Notes: a model not told the origin generated them from the sequence alone. 64,000 nucleotides of DNA from Bacteroidia bacterium (GCA_030429205.1 JAUICZ010000001.1:1168806-1232805), one strand, 5' to 3'. Numbered from the stretch's first letter, positions 27,246 through 36,229 are shown. Program-made: numbers and translations.

Positions 27246-27764
27246 TTATTTAACTCGTTCTAAACCTGACCACTCGATAAAAGTTTCGTTGGTTCCGAAG
27301 AAAGTATCAACAAACCTTTGTTCTAATAGTAAAGAAGATGTGTTAAGGGTTTTGATGATTGATTCTGAAGTGTCGTATTGTGTTACAGAATCAGTTCCGT
27401 TAAAGTAGGTGTAGCTTTCAATAATTTTCAAAGTATTATTATTGCTAAGACTCCAATTGAAAAAATCTTCTTCAGGTTCCAACCCGGGCTCTTCAAGTAC
27501 ACTCTTGCCTGAGCCATTAGAGTAGAAAGTTATTGTGCCGTCACCATCAATTTGAGGGTCGAAGAATTCTTTTTCAAATTCGTCCAGCTGTTTATTGCCG
27601 TTATCATCAGAAGCAAAAAAGGATATTTTCCAAGTGCCGATCAGCAAGGTTGTAGTAGTTGGTTGCTCTTCAGGTTTTGCCTCATCTTTGTCTTTGTCAC
27701 GACAAGAGAATAGTAATGTGCTCAAGAGTAGCACCAGTAGCGGGCTTAAAAGTTGGGGTTTCAT
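27246..27764 (-). CDS. Lipocalin-like lipoprotein, intact copy 1 of a tandem array
   Basis: 172 residues. Signal peptide with lipobox LLFSC, a charged linker (RDKDKDEAKPEEQ), then LLIGTWKISFFASDDNGNKQ with the loop DDNGNKQLDEFE, again EF-hand-like. Middle FFNWSLSNNNTLKII and end GTNETFIEWSGLERVK define the paralogue pattern used to recognise the two broken copies. It is the first gene of the array as transcribed, 9 bases before copy 2. Probable envelope lipoprotein with a small barrel; ligand unknown. Confidence 0.8.
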   Translation of the reverse strand: MKPQLLSPLLVLLLSTLLFSCRDKDKDEAKPEEQPTTTTLLIGTWKISFFASDDNGNKQLDEFEKEFFDPQIDGDGTITFYSNGSGKSVLEEPGLEPEEDFFNWSLSNNNTLKIIESYTYFNGTDSVTQYDTSESIIKTLNTSSLLLEQRFVDTFFGTNETFIEWSGLERVK

Positions 27765-27813
27765 ATTATATAGGTTTAGTGATTAAGTATTGAGCGCAAT
27801 TGTTATGCCAAAC

Positions 27814-28659
27814 TTAGTAGTCTCCCAATGTTTCAGGAAGCTGCCCAAGTGCATCTGCTAGTTGCTCATCGTTTGGTGCTATACCATGCCACTTGTGTGT
27901 GCCGGCCATAAAGTCTACACCATGCCCCATATCTGTTTTCATCATAATGGCTACCGGCTTCCCTTTACCGGTTGCAGCTTTAGCTTCGGCTATGGCATCT
28001 AAAACAGCTTGCATGTCGTTACCTTTTTCAAGGTCAACGGTATGCCAGCCAAACACTTCAAATTTCTCTTTGATGTTGCCTAAGCCCATTACATCGTCTG
28101 TTGATCCATCTATTTGTTGTCCGTTCCAGTCAATAGTAGCGATCAGGTTATCTATTTTATGATGTGCGGCAAACATAATTGCTTCCCAGTTTTGACCTTC
28201 TTGTAGTTCTCCATCACCATGTAGCGAGTAAACCAGTGTGTCATCGTTGTTAAGTCTTTTGCTTAGAGCAGCACCGCAGGCAACGCTAAGCCCCTGGCCT
28301 AAAGAACCGCTGGCAATGCGTACACCCGGTAACCCTTCGTGAGTAGTCGGGTGGCCTTGTAGCCTTGAATCTATTTTACGGAAGGTATTTAGCTCATTTA
28401 CAGGAAAGTAACCTGCTCGTGCCAAAACACTGTAGAAAACAGGTGAAATATGTCCGTTAGATAAGAAGAATACATCTTCTCCTTTTCCATCCATATCAAA
28501 CTCTGCACTGTTAAACTTCATTACATCAAAATATAATGCTACTAACAGCTCTGTACATCCTAAAGACCCACCCGGGTGCCCACTTTGTACAGCATGTACC
28601 ATTCTTACAATATCTCTACGAACTTGTGTTGCAGTGTCTTTTAATTGTGCTAATTCCAT
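27814..28659 (-). CDS. Transketolase, N-terminal (thiamine-diphosphate-binding) half
   Basis: 281 residues from ATG 28659 (a TTG at 28680 would add seven). It contains GHPGGSLGCTELL, GQGLSVACGAALS and the ThDP motif LHGDGELQEGQNWEA ... WNGQ. This is the alpha half of a split transketolase, which moves two-carbon units in the pentose-phosphate pathway. The partner with the pyrimidine-binding domain is not in this window, although it usually follows directly; the next gene on this strand is the lipocalin array. No C-terminal domain is present in frame. Confidence 0.9.
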   Translation of the reverse strand: MELAQLKDTATQVRRDIVRMVHAVQSGHPGGSLGCTELLVALYFDVMKFNSAEFDMDGKGEDVFFLSNGHISPVFYSVLARAGYFPVNELNTFRKIDSRLQGHPTTHEGLPGVRIASGSLGQGLSVACGAALSKRLNNDDTLVYSLHGDGELQEGQNWEAIMFAAHHKIDNLIATIDWNGQQIDGSTDDVMGLGNIKEKFEVFGWHTVDLEKGNDMQAVLDAIAEAKAATGKGKPVAIMMKTDMGHGVDFMAGTHKWHGIAPNDEQLADALGQLPETLGDY

Positions 28660-28753
28660 TTGTATAGATTCTGAGGTCAAAAGTAATTGATACGCTGGAC
28701 TTTTCAGAGAAAAACTATGCTTGCGTTATTACCCTGTGTATATTGCAATTAGC

Positions 28754-29833
28754 ATGAATTTCGATAAGGCTCAACTACAATACTTTACAAAGAAGCTGAT
28801 GGAGTGGCATAGGGTGGATAATGACAGAAGTCTGCCTTGGAAAGAGGAGCAAGACCCATACAGGATATGGCTGTCAGAGATCATCTTGCAGCAAACAAGA
28901 GCAGAGCAAGGTTTGCCCTACTACGAACGTTTTACAGACAATTACCCGAATATTACGGCTCTGGCCAATGCAAAGGATGAAGAGGTTTTTCGTTTGTGGC
29001 AGGGATTGGGCTATTATAATCGTTGTAAGAATATGTTGTTTACAGCTCGTTACATAAGAGATGAGTTGGGTGGTGTTTTTCCTGATAGGTATGAAGATAT
29101 ATTGGCTTTAAAGGGTGTAGGCGCTTATACTGCTGCGGCCATTGCTTCTTTCGCATATGGTTTGCCTCATGCAGTTGTTGATGGCAATGTATACAGAGTA
29201 TTGTCACGTTTTTTTGGGGTTGATACACCTATTGATACAACCACTGGCAAAAAAGAGTTTGCAGCATTGGCTGAAGAGCTTTTGCATAAGAAGGATAGCG
29301 CATCGTACAACCAGGCAATAATGGACCTGGGCGCTACAGTATGTAAACCAGCTGCACCAGATTGTGCAAGTTGTTATTTAAGCACTAAATGTGTGGCATT
29401 TAATAATGCCTTAGTAGCTGATTTGCCTGTAAAATCTAAAAAACTAAAAGTTAAAGAGCGTTATTTCCATTACATATTATTTACGCATCAAGGAAGCGTT
29501 TGGGTAGAGAAGCGAACGGGCAGTGATATTTGGGAAAACCTGCATCAGCCCTACTTAATAGAAGCCAAAGAACCTCTTACTCTGAGTCAGTTAAAAAAGT
29601 CTGCTTCTTTAATTAGCCTGCCTAAAGAGGTATTAAGTTCGATGGTGTATGAAGGTAGTTTATCGCAGCGGTTAACGCATCGTATTATTAAAACATACTA
29701 CTATAAATGTGAGCTTGATAAACAAGACCTGCCTATTTTAACTAAGGGTAAATGGGTTGATAATAAAGCGTTAAAGCGTGTAGCTTTCCCTAAAAGCATT
29801 GTTTCTTTTCTTGAAAAAAAATCCTACTTTTAG
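28754..29833 (+). CDS. mutY: A/G-specific adenine glycosylase
   Basis: 359 residues from ATG 28754. MutY removes adenine mispaired with 8-oxoguanine. Evidence is the substrate loop LQQTRAEQ, the helix-hairpin-helix LKGVGAYTAAAIASFAYG followed by VVDGNVYRVLSRF (catalytic Asp in VVDGN), and the 4Fe-4S cluster CKPAAPDCASCYLSTKC (C-X6-C-X2-C-X5-C). The C-terminal ~120 residues form the NUDIX-like 8-oxoG reader. It heads the mutY-ssb-gldE block common in Bacteroidota. Confidence 0.95.
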   Translation: MNFDKAQLQYFTKKLMEWHRVDNDRSLPWKEEQDPYRIWLSEIILQQTRAEQGLPYYERFTDNYPNITALANAKDEEVFRLWQGLGYYNRCKNMLFTARYIRDELGGVFPDRYEDILALKGVGAYTAAAIASFAYGLPHAVVDGNVYRVLSRFFGVDTPIDTTTGKKEFAALAEELLHKKDSASYNQAIMDLGATVCKPAAPDCASCYLSTKCVAFNNALVADLPVKSKKLKVKERYFHYILFTHQGSVWVEKRTGSDIWENLHQPYLIEAKEPLTLSQLKKSASLISLPKEVLSSMVYEGSLSQRLTHRIIKTYYYKCELDKQDLPILTKGKWVDNKALKRVAFPKSIVSFLEKKSYF

Positions 29834-29880
29834 TAGTATAGATAGTAATTTTTATAATTGGTTTAGCTTAATAAGAATGT

Positions 29881-30276
29881 ATGAGAGGAGTTAATAAAGT
29901 TACATTGATAGGAAATTTAGGTAAAGATCCGGATCTACAATATTTAGAGGGAAACATTGCAGTGGCAAAATTCCCATTGGCCACTACAGAAACCTACAAG
30001 GACAAGACAGGTAACTTGGTTTCGCAAACAGAATGGCATACCGTAGTATTGTGGAGAGGCTTGGCAGAGTTAGCACAAAAGTACCTGCACAAAGGCAGTT
30101 TGGTATACATTGAGGGTCGTTTGCGTACCCGCAGTTGGGAAGATAAAGACAAGAATAAGCGTTTTAGCACAGAGATAGTTGGCGATAACCTTGTAATGCT
30201 GGATAAGCGAAAAGATGGAGGGGATACGGCACCGTCACCGGAAGTGGATGGTGGTGATGAAAATATGCCATTTTAA
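29881..30276 (+). CDS. ssb: Single-stranded DNA-binding protein
   Basis: 131 residues. The OB fold opens MRGVNKVTLIGNLGKDPDL and includes TEWHTVVLWRGLAELAQKYL and GSLVYIEGRLRTRSW. A short acidic tail ends DENMPF, the form of the conserved DDDIPF tip that recruits repair and replication partners. It coats single-stranded DNA. The length is short for Ssb because the linker is brief (~20 residues). It follows mutY and precedes gldE. Confidence 0.95.
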   Translation: MRGVNKVTLIGNLGKDPDLQYLEGNIAVAKFPLATTETYKDKTGNLVSQTEWHTVVLWRGLAELAQKYLHKGSLVYIEGRLRTRSWEDKDKNKRFSTEIVGDNLVMLDKRKDGGDTAPSPEVDGGDENMPF

Positions 30277-30358
30277 AAATTCACATTAAGATGCTGAAAG
30301 ATTTGCATAAATATGCGGGCTTTCTTTATTTTTGATACAATCAAACGTTTAAAGATAC

Positions 30359-31717
30359 TTGGAAAGTTCATCCGACGGAGAGGTCAACCTTACAACTTTG
30401 TTGCTGCAAGCCACAGTAGACAACTCTTCATCTGCTACGGCGGTCACCATACTTATTATAGTTATTCTATTGCTACTACTGATGACGGCGATCACATCAG
30501 GGTCTGAAGTTGCGTTTTTCTCATTGACAGCAAAAGATGTTAACTATCTCAAAACCAAAGAAACAGCTATTAATAAGCTAGCTATACGCATGTTGGAGAA
30601 ACCTAAGATGCTGTTGGCTACAATACTTATTGGTAACAACTTTATCAATATAGCCATCGTAATAACGATGAAAATGTTGATGGATAAATTATTGCCACCT
30701 CACATATCAGAAATGATGTTTTTCGTTATCAACGCTGTGGTGGTTACATTTCTACTTGTATTGTTTGGTGAGGTATTACCCAAAGTATATGCCACACAGA
30801 ATAATATGCGCATGGCACTTTTTGCAGCTCCGGTATTGAATGTTATGGGTGGCATTTTTAAGCCGGTCAGTAAAGTGTTGGTTAACTCAACAAATTATAT
30901 TGAGCGTAGGATAGGTAATACCAAAACCACCACTATTAGTAACGAGGACTTTGAACATGCTATTGAGTTGACCGTTGGGCACACAGCCACTAAGCAAGAG
31001 GTAAATATATTTAAGGGTATACTTAAGTTCAGTAATATAGCCGTAAAGCAGATCATGCGTACACGTATGGATGTTGGTGCCATCCCTCACGATATCTCAT
31101 TTAAAGAGGTGAAGGAACGTGCTATTGAATTAGGGTATTCTCGTTTACCGGTATACGAGGAGAGTCTGGATAAAATTGTAGGGATTGTACACACAAAAAA
31201 GTTCTTGCCATACAATCAACTAGATGATTATGACTGGCATGAGCTGATAAGCCCCGCTTACTTTGTACACGAGGGTAAAATGATCGAAGACCTTTTAAAG
31301 GAGTTTCAGAAAGAACGGGTTCACCTGGCTGTTGTTGTAGATGAGTTTGGTGGTACCTCCGGTATTGTAACGCTGGAGGATATTATGGAAGAGATCATCG
31401 GAGAAATAAAAGATGAATTTGATGATGACGAACACCAGTACAAAAAAATAGACGATAACAATTACATCTTTGAAGGGAAGACCTTGATAAATGATGCTTG
31501 CAGACTAATGGGTTTGCCGTCTGATACTTTTGAGAATGTTAGAGAAGAAAGTGATAGCATGGCTGGTTTATTACTAGAGCTATCAGGACGTTTCCCTACC
31601 GTTAACGAAGTTATCACACACGATATATTCGATTTTACAGTATTGAGTTTGGACAAAATGCGTATACAGCGCATCAAAGTAACCATCAACAGATCCGAAG
31701 AGCAGGAAGAAGACTAG
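30359..31717 (+). CDS. gldE: GldE-like CNNM/CBS/CorC membrane protein
   Basis: 452 residues from a TTG. A hydrophobic N-region (ILIIVILLLLLMTAITSGSE) begins the four-helix CNNM (DUF21) domain to about residue 190 with EVLPKVYATQ. Two CBS domains cover ~205-335 (RLPVYEESLDKIVGIVHTK, VVDEFGGTSGIVTLEDIMEE) and a CorC/HlyC domain closes the protein. CNNM proteins act in Mg2+/divalent cation efflux. The mutY-ssb-gldE order marks it as the orthologue of Flavobacterium GldE, needed for gliding. In Flavobacterium gldD is the next gene, but here it is not. Confidence 0.85.
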   Translation: MESSSDGEVNLTTLLLQATVDNSSSATAVTILIIVILLLLLMTAITSGSEVAFFSLTAKDVNYLKTKETAINKLAIRMLEKPKMLLATILIGNNFINIAIVITMKMLMDKLLPPHISEMMFFVINAVVVTFLLVLFGEVLPKVYATQNNMRMALFAAPVLNVMGGIFKPVSKVLVNSTNYIERRIGNTKTTTISNEDFEHAIELTVGHTATKQEVNIFKGILKFSNIAVKQIMRTRMDVGAIPHDISFKEVKERAIELGYSRLPVYEESLDKIVGIVHTKKFLPYNQLDDYDWHELISPAYFVHEGKMIEDLLKEFQKERVHLAVVVDEFGGTSGIVTLEDIMEEIIGEIKDEFDDDEHQYKKIDDNNYIFEGKTLINDACRLMGLPSDTFENVREESDSMAGLLLELSGRFPTVNEVITHDIFDFTVLSLDKMRIQRIKVTINRSEEQEED

Positions 31718-31757
31718 TTTGCTACCTTACCAGTAATGAATATTGTAACTTGTACTT

Positions 31758-32396
31758 ATGAAAAACTTGTACCCGATTTTTATTGCAGGCTTATTACTCT
31801 TTGCTGCTTGTGATAACACAACACCTGATACTGCTGATGATACGCAGATAGCTAATGATAAAGCTGCAGAGGCGTTGAGCTATTCGGCCACAGATGTTTA
31901 TACTAATGGTTATGATAATGAAGATAGCCTGGCACTGGCAATACAGTTGATAGACAGCGCGATTGCCCTAAGCCCCGACAATATTGTTTTGTATGAGAGT
32001 AAGCTCATGTTTCTCAAAGAGCTGGACGGGCGATATGATGAAAAGGTAGCCGTGCTGAATAAGATCATTAGTCAGGAAGATTTTGCAGAGTACAGGGTGG
32101 CAAGAAATGTGTACACAGCCAAGAAAGACGGTGTTGCATTGTTGCCGTTATTAGAACAAGACTTGCAGCACTATAAACAACTATCAGAAAAATATCCGGA
32201 TAGCAGTATGCTCTTGCTGAACAAAGTACTGATCATGAAGTACACACACCGACCGGAAGATGTACAAGATGACTTGAAAAAGATAATGACAATTGACAAT
32301 ACCTTTAGAGATTACACAGATGCCATTAAAAGAGAAATGGCACAGTTTGACGATACGGAAGAAGCTGTAGAGGTGTTGATGAGGAATACTAAGTAA
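31758..32396 (+). CDS. TPR-containing lipoprotein
   Basis: 212 residues. Signal with lipobox LFAAC, a Thr/Asp-rich linker, then helices with TPR character (LALAIQLIDSAIALSPDNIVL, in pieces, and VAVLNKIISQED). It takes the position where gldD lies in flavobacterial genomes but shows no GldD resemblance. Probably an envelope scaffold; function unknown. Confidence 0.7.
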   Translation: MKNLYPIFIAGLLLFAACDNTTPDTADDTQIANDKAAEALSYSATDVYTNGYDNEDSLALAIQLIDSAIALSPDNIVLYESKLMFLKELDGRYDEKVAVLNKIISQEDFAEYRVARNVYTAKKDGVALLPLLEQDLQHYKQLSEKYPDSSMLLLNKVLIMKYTHRPEDVQDDLKKIMTIDNTFRDYTDAIKREMAQFDDTEEAVEVLMRNTK

Positions 32397-32399
32397 GTA

Positions 32400-33371
32400 C
32401 TACCCGAACGGATTTTCTGCTGTAGCCTTAAACTCATTCCATATTTCTGCAACAGTATCGGCGGCAGGTTTTATCTCATTGATGAAACCACTTACCTGAC
32501 CAACTTCCAGTTCTCCTTCTGTAAGGTCTCCTTCAAACATGCCTTTCTTAGCACGTGCTCTGCCCAGTATTTCTGCCAGTTCTTCTTTTGTTGCTCCGCG
32601 GTTTTCTGCTTCGAACACCTTAATGTAAAAATCGTTTTTGATGAGGCGTACAGGCGTTAGCCCCTTTAAGGTAAGAGACGTGTCTCCTTCTTTCGCATCT
32701 ATAATAGCCTGCTTAAAGTTAGCATGACTGCTGGCCTCCGGCGTGCATATAAAACGGCTACCTATTTGTACCCCTTCTGCACCCAATGCCATAGTAGCAA
32801 ACATAGCTTTACCTGTTGCAATGCCCCCCGCTGCTATAAGCGGAATGTTAATGGCTTCGCGAACAGATGGTATTAATACCAATGTCGTTGTTTCTTCTCG
32901 TCCGTTGTGGCCGCCTGCTTCAAAGCCTTCTGCAACAACTGCATCCACGCCTGCATCTTCGCTCTTTTTGGCAAACTTGGCACTGCTTACCACATGCACT
33001 ACGGTTATACCATGTTCTTTTAAAACAGGTGTCCATGTTTTAGGGTTACCTGCCGATGTAAATACAATAGGTACTTGCTCGTCTATGATGTGTTGTATGT
33101 GCTTGTCTATATCAGGATATAACAAAGGCAGGTTGACACCAAAAGGTTTGTCTGTTGCCTGCTTGCATTTTTGTATGTGCTCCAGCAACACCTCCGGGTA
33201 CATACTGCCTGCACCAATTAAACCCAACCCACCTGCGTTGCTCACGGCAGAAGCCAGCCTCCAGCCCGATGCCCATATCATACCTGCTTGTATGATGGGG
33301 TATTGAATACCAAACAATCTGGTTATGCGGTTATCAAAACCTGTGCCGGTGAATGTGCCTTTATTATCCAT
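32400..33371 (-). CDS. Nitronate monooxygenase/FabK-like FMN enzyme
   Basis: 323 residues. TIM-barrel FMN enzyme with the family markers PIIQAGMIWASGWRLASAVS, AEGFEAGGHNGREETTTL (active-site His region) and AAGGIATGKAMFATMALGAE with GVQIGSRF near the phosphate-binding end. These enzymes oxidise alkyl nitronates, or in related FabK reduce enoyl-ACP; sequence alone does not decide. No fatty-acid genes are nearby, which favours the first. It is convergent with the TPR lipoprotein, 3 bases apart. Confidence 0.88.
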   Translation of the reverse strand: MDNKGTFTGTGFDNRITRLFGIQYPIIQAGMIWASGWRLASAVSNAGGLGLIGAGSMYPEVLLEHIQKCKQATDKPFGVNLPLLYPDIDKHIQHIIDEQVPIVFTSAGNPKTWTPVLKEHGITVVHVVSSAKFAKKSEDAGVDAVVAEGFEAGGHNGREETTTLVLIPSVREAINIPLIAAGGIATGKAMFATMALGAEGVQIGSRFICTPEASSHANFKQAIIDAKEGDTSLTLKGLTPVRLIKNDFYIKVFEAENRGATKEELAEILGRARAKKGMFEGDLTEGELEVGQVSGFINEIKPAADTVAEIWNEFKATAENPFG

Positions 33372-33377
33372 ATATAA

Positions 33378-34616
33378 CTATCCTTTCTTTTTGTAGTAAA
33401 GTGTGCTGCAATTTTCTTTTCTGAAGATGTCTTTCGCTACACGTTGTATATCTGCCGCCGTTACCTTGTTGTACATATCCCACTCTGTGTTGATCATATT
33501 GGCATCGCCCAATAACTCATAGTAAGCCAGGTTGTTTGCGCGGGATAATAAGCTCATATCCTCAAAGCTCATTACTGCTTCGGTTTTATTTTTTGCCTTC
33601 TGTAGCTCCTCGTCTGTTACGCCATTTTGTACCAGCTTTTCTATTTCTTCTTCAATAGCTGCATTGGCTTCGGCATGTGTTTTACCCTCAACCAGTTTGC
33701 CATCTATTACTAACAGTCCCGGGTCTGTACTACCTACATGATAGCAGTTGATATTACTGAACAGTTGCTTTTCTTTTACCAATACACGGTGTAGGCGAGA
33801 GGCCATACCATTACCCATTACCTCTGTTATCAGGTCCATCGCGTAGTAGTCGGGCGATAATCTGTCGCTAACATGCCATGCCTTATACATTGCATCCAAC
33901 GGTACATCTGCTTCCAGTGTTGCATTGCGCGCTTCGGTTTGTGTTGGTTCTGTTGGCAGGTTACGGTTGTATGGTTCACCCGCAGGTATATTTCCGAACC
34001 ATTTTTCTGCCAGTTGTTTCACCTGTTCTGTTGTAACATTACCTGCTACACAAAGTATGGCATTGTTGGGGCGGTAGTGTTTGTAAAAAAAGTTCTTTAC
34101 ATCTTCCAGTTGTGCTTCTTCTATATGGCTTAGCTCTTTACCGATGGTCATCCACTTGTAAGGGTGCTCTTTGTATGCCAGCTTGCGTAACTCTGCCCAT
34201 GCGCTGCCATATGGTTTGTTCAGGTAGTTTTCCTTAAACTCTTCGCATACTACTTTGCGCTGTACGTCCAGGCTTTTCTCGCTAAAGTCCAGCAGGTTCA
34301 TACGGTCGCTTTCCAGCCAAAAGGCAGTTTCTATATTTTTTAGTGGTAGTTGTATGTAATAGTTGGTAATGTCGTTGGTTGTATAGGCGTTGTTTTCGCC
34401 ACCTGCCATTTGTAAAGGCTCATCATATTCGGGTATGTTCTCAGATCCGCCGAACATTAAATGCTCAAACAAATGGGCGAAGCCGGTACGTGCTTCATCT
34501 TCGTCTCGGGCACCTACATCGTACAATACATTCACCGCCACCATAGGCGTGTTCTCGTCTTTATGTACCAATACTTTCAACCCATTCTCCAGCGTAAAAC
34601 GCTCAAACTGTATCAT
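33378..34616 (-). CDS. M16-family zinc metallopeptidase (single-domain, PqqL/MPP-like)
   Basis: 412 residues. The inverted zinc motif HLFEH lies at residues 48-52 (GFAHLFEHLMFGGS), and the third ligand is in the CEEFKENYLN region near 125. Length corresponds to one M16 half-clam (two ~200-residue repeats); bacterial homologues act as dimers or with an inactive partner encoded next door, but no such partner follows. There is no signal peptide, so it is probably cytoplasmic, though many homologues are envelope-exported. It degrades short peptides. Confidence 0.9.
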   Translation of the reverse strand: MIQFERFTLENGLKVLVHKDENTPMVAVNVLYDVGARDEDEARTGFAHLFEHLMFGGSENIPEYDEPLQMAGGENNAYTTNDITNYYIQLPLKNIETAFWLESDRMNLLDFSEKSLDVQRKVVCEEFKENYLNKPYGSAWAELRKLAYKEHPYKWMTIGKELSHIEEAQLEDVKNFFYKHYRPNNAILCVAGNVTTEQVKQLAEKWFGNIPAGEPYNRNLPTEPTQTEARNATLEADVPLDAMYKAWHVSDRLSPDYYAMDLITEVMGNGMASRLHRVLVKEKQLFSNINCYHVGSTDPGLLVIDGKLVEGKTHAEANAAIEEEIEKLVQNGVTDEELQKAKNKTEAVMSFEDMSLLSRANNLAYYELLGDANMINTEWDMYNKVTAADIQRVAKDIFRKENCSTLYYKKKG

Positions 34617-34688
34617 AAACCAATTTTTATGTGGGCAAAGATAAGGGTTGTGGTATATAATAGCTTAATGGGCAGATAAATCGGCAGA

Positions 34689-35801
34689 TCAGTACGGGGT
34701 TGTTACGTTATAGCTGATGTCATCTATTTGCCATTGGTCGTAATTAAAGTCGCCGTCTTCCAGCTTCCATACAACATCTCCTTTGGTAGGGATGGTAATA
34801 CCTTCAAATGTACCCCATTCGGATATAGGTATATACCAGTCGGTTAATTGTTCGTCGTCTATGTCTTTATATCTTTTAGCATGTATGCTTTTTATACGCC
34901 CTTGCTTGTCGAAGGTAAATACTGCAGCGGTGGTCATGCCGCTATATGTCATGGTCAGTTTGGCGCTGCTGTCGTCTATCCCCTCCCAGCTGTAATAGGG
35001 TTGCAGCGTTGCAGACGGCATCCAGCACATTTCACTTAAAAACCTCAGCATAGCTCCCTGGTCTATTTTTGGTCCACCGGCATTTACTACAGAGAATAAT
35101 GCAAGCGGTTTTATCAGCATATACCCTTTACCGTCTGCGTACATATCTCTGCCCGATATAGGGATGCTGCCTTTCATGGTAGCCTTAACCCTCCATACAA
35201 ATCCCGGTGTTTCTGTGTTGAAATATTGGGTAGCCAATACGGGCATCCAGTCTTGTGTTTTTGAAGGGCGCAGTAAGCCCGATTGTGTCAGGCGGGCACT
35301 GTAAGTTATCTCTTTGCCTATCACGCCCGACTGCTTCATCCAGTGTTGTACTACCCGGGGTAGCTCTTTTATAGTCTCTTCGGTTACTATGTTGTGCGTA
35401 CTGCCGTTGGTAAATATCGCCTGAACCTCTTTGTTTACTTTTTGGTTGAATTGGTACTGAGCATAACCTACCCATACCAGTGCCAGCATTATGATGTTGG
35501 CAATAGTGCCAAACCGTGCATCTTTCCAGTATAGGATGATGAGCAGTTGCGAGATGACTAACCCAATGCCGCCGATGATCCACCAAATATCAGCATCCTT
35601 CCACCATAGGGCAGTAGCGATGGTTAGTAGAATAGTAGCCACGAGCCAGAATGCCCCGGCAGCTTTTTTAGCAGTGTTTGAAAGTGAGATGAGTGTGTCG
35701 CCCGACAACTGGTCGACCTGTGCCAGTTTGAATTCTTTTACAAAGCCCAGCAGGTGTATCATGCTGTGGACGATCAGGACCAATAACAGGATGTACTTCA
35801 T
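34689..35801 (-). CDS. Membrane protein of the DUF6544 type
   Basis: 370 residues from ATG 35801 (MKYILLLVLIVHSMIHLLGF). Four hydrophobic segments occupy residues 1-125 (LLLIVHSMIHLLGFVKEF, WWIIGGIGLVISQLLIILYW), followed by a soluble domain with LPRVVQHWMKQSGVIG, YFNTETPGFVWRVKATMKG and WYIPISEWGTFEGI. The arrangement matches DUF6544 proteins of unknown function, which may be membrane-anchored lipid or sterol binders. A TTG at 35846 would add 15 residues. No operon partner is evident. Confidence 0.7.
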   Translation of the reverse strand: MKYILLLVLIVHSMIHLLGFVKEFKLAQVDQLSGDTLISLSNTAKKAAGAFWLVATILLTIATALWWKDADIWWIIGGIGLVISQLLIILYWKDARFGTIANIIMLALVWVGYAQYQFNQKVNKEVQAIFTNGSTHNIVTEETIKELPRVVQHWMKQSGVIGKEITYSARLTQSGLLRPSKTQDWMPVLATQYFNTETPGFVWRVKATMKGSIPISGRDMYADGKGYMLIKPLALFSVVNAGGPKIDQGAMLRFLSEMCWMPSATLQPYYSWEGIDDSSAKLTMTYSGMTTAAVFTFDKQGRIKSIHAKRYKDIDDEQLTDWYIPISEWGTFEGITIPTKGDVVWKLEDGDFNYDQWQIDDISYNVTTPY

Positions 35802-35876
35802 CAGTGCTGTTTTTACAAAGGTCTGCAAACAGTGGTATCGCAACAATGATTTTTGTCATAAAAGGGGGCCGTTCGT

Positions 35877-35894
35877 TCGTTCGGATTCGAACGA
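35877..35894. repeat. Small hairpin within a GTTC tetranucleotide repeat
   Basis: TCGTTCG at 35877-35883 and CGAACGA at 35888-35894 form a 7-bp stem with loop GATT. It lies in a 3.5-fold repeat of GTTC and downstream of the DUF2892 gene. It may end that transcript, but no clean T-run follows. Nothing else is seen in the 35802-35925 gap. Confidence 0.4.
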
Positions 35895-35925
35895 CCTCTT
35901 CAGAAATACTATGTGTAATATAACT

Positions 35926-36129
35926 TTACTTCACCTTACAGGTGCTCATGCCGAATATTCTGTAAATGGGGCAAAAGCCAACCAGGGTGGTCAATAAAAA
36001 AATAATACTCAATACTAACAGTACGGTGCCTGCTATGCCGGTAACTGTATTAGTGAAATAAAGTGCAGCAAACACAACAGCCAGTAATATCCTGATTACT
36101 TTATCGGTAGATCCTATGTTTTTGTTCAT
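35926..36129 (-). CDS. Small DUF2892-family inner-membrane protein
   Basis: 67 residues. Two hydrophobic segments and the ends NKNIGSTDKVIRILLAV and GFCPIYRIFGMSTCKVK match DUF2892, a domain often fused or linked to rhodanese sulfurtransferases and induced under oxygen or sulfur stress. The conserved Cys residues lie in the C-terminal tail. An upstream tiny membrane ORF on the same strand and a palindrome of CRP/FNR type suggest a small regulated operon. Confidence 0.8.
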   Translation of the reverse strand: MNKNIGSTDKVIRILLAVVFAALYFTNTVTGIAGTVLLVLSIIFLLTTLVGFCPIYRIFGMSTCKVK

Positions 36130-36136
36130 GATATAA

Positions 36137-36229
36137 TTATTTGAATGATTGAATAACCAAAGCTATAATGGTGGCTATACCTATGCAGATAATACAAACC
36201 AACAACAGCTTTAGCACTTTATTTTTCAT
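36137..36229 (-). CDS. Predicted 30-residue single-span membrane peptide
   Basis: Begins MKNKVLKLLLVCIICIGIAT and ends VIQSFK; a single transmembrane helix. It lies 7 bases upstream of the DUF2892 gene and directly behind the palindrome at 36264, so it may be the first cistron of that operon. There is no database-type evidence, and it could be a leader rather than a protein. Confidence 0.4.
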   Translation of the reverse strand: MKNKVLKLLLVCIICIGIATIIALVIQSFK

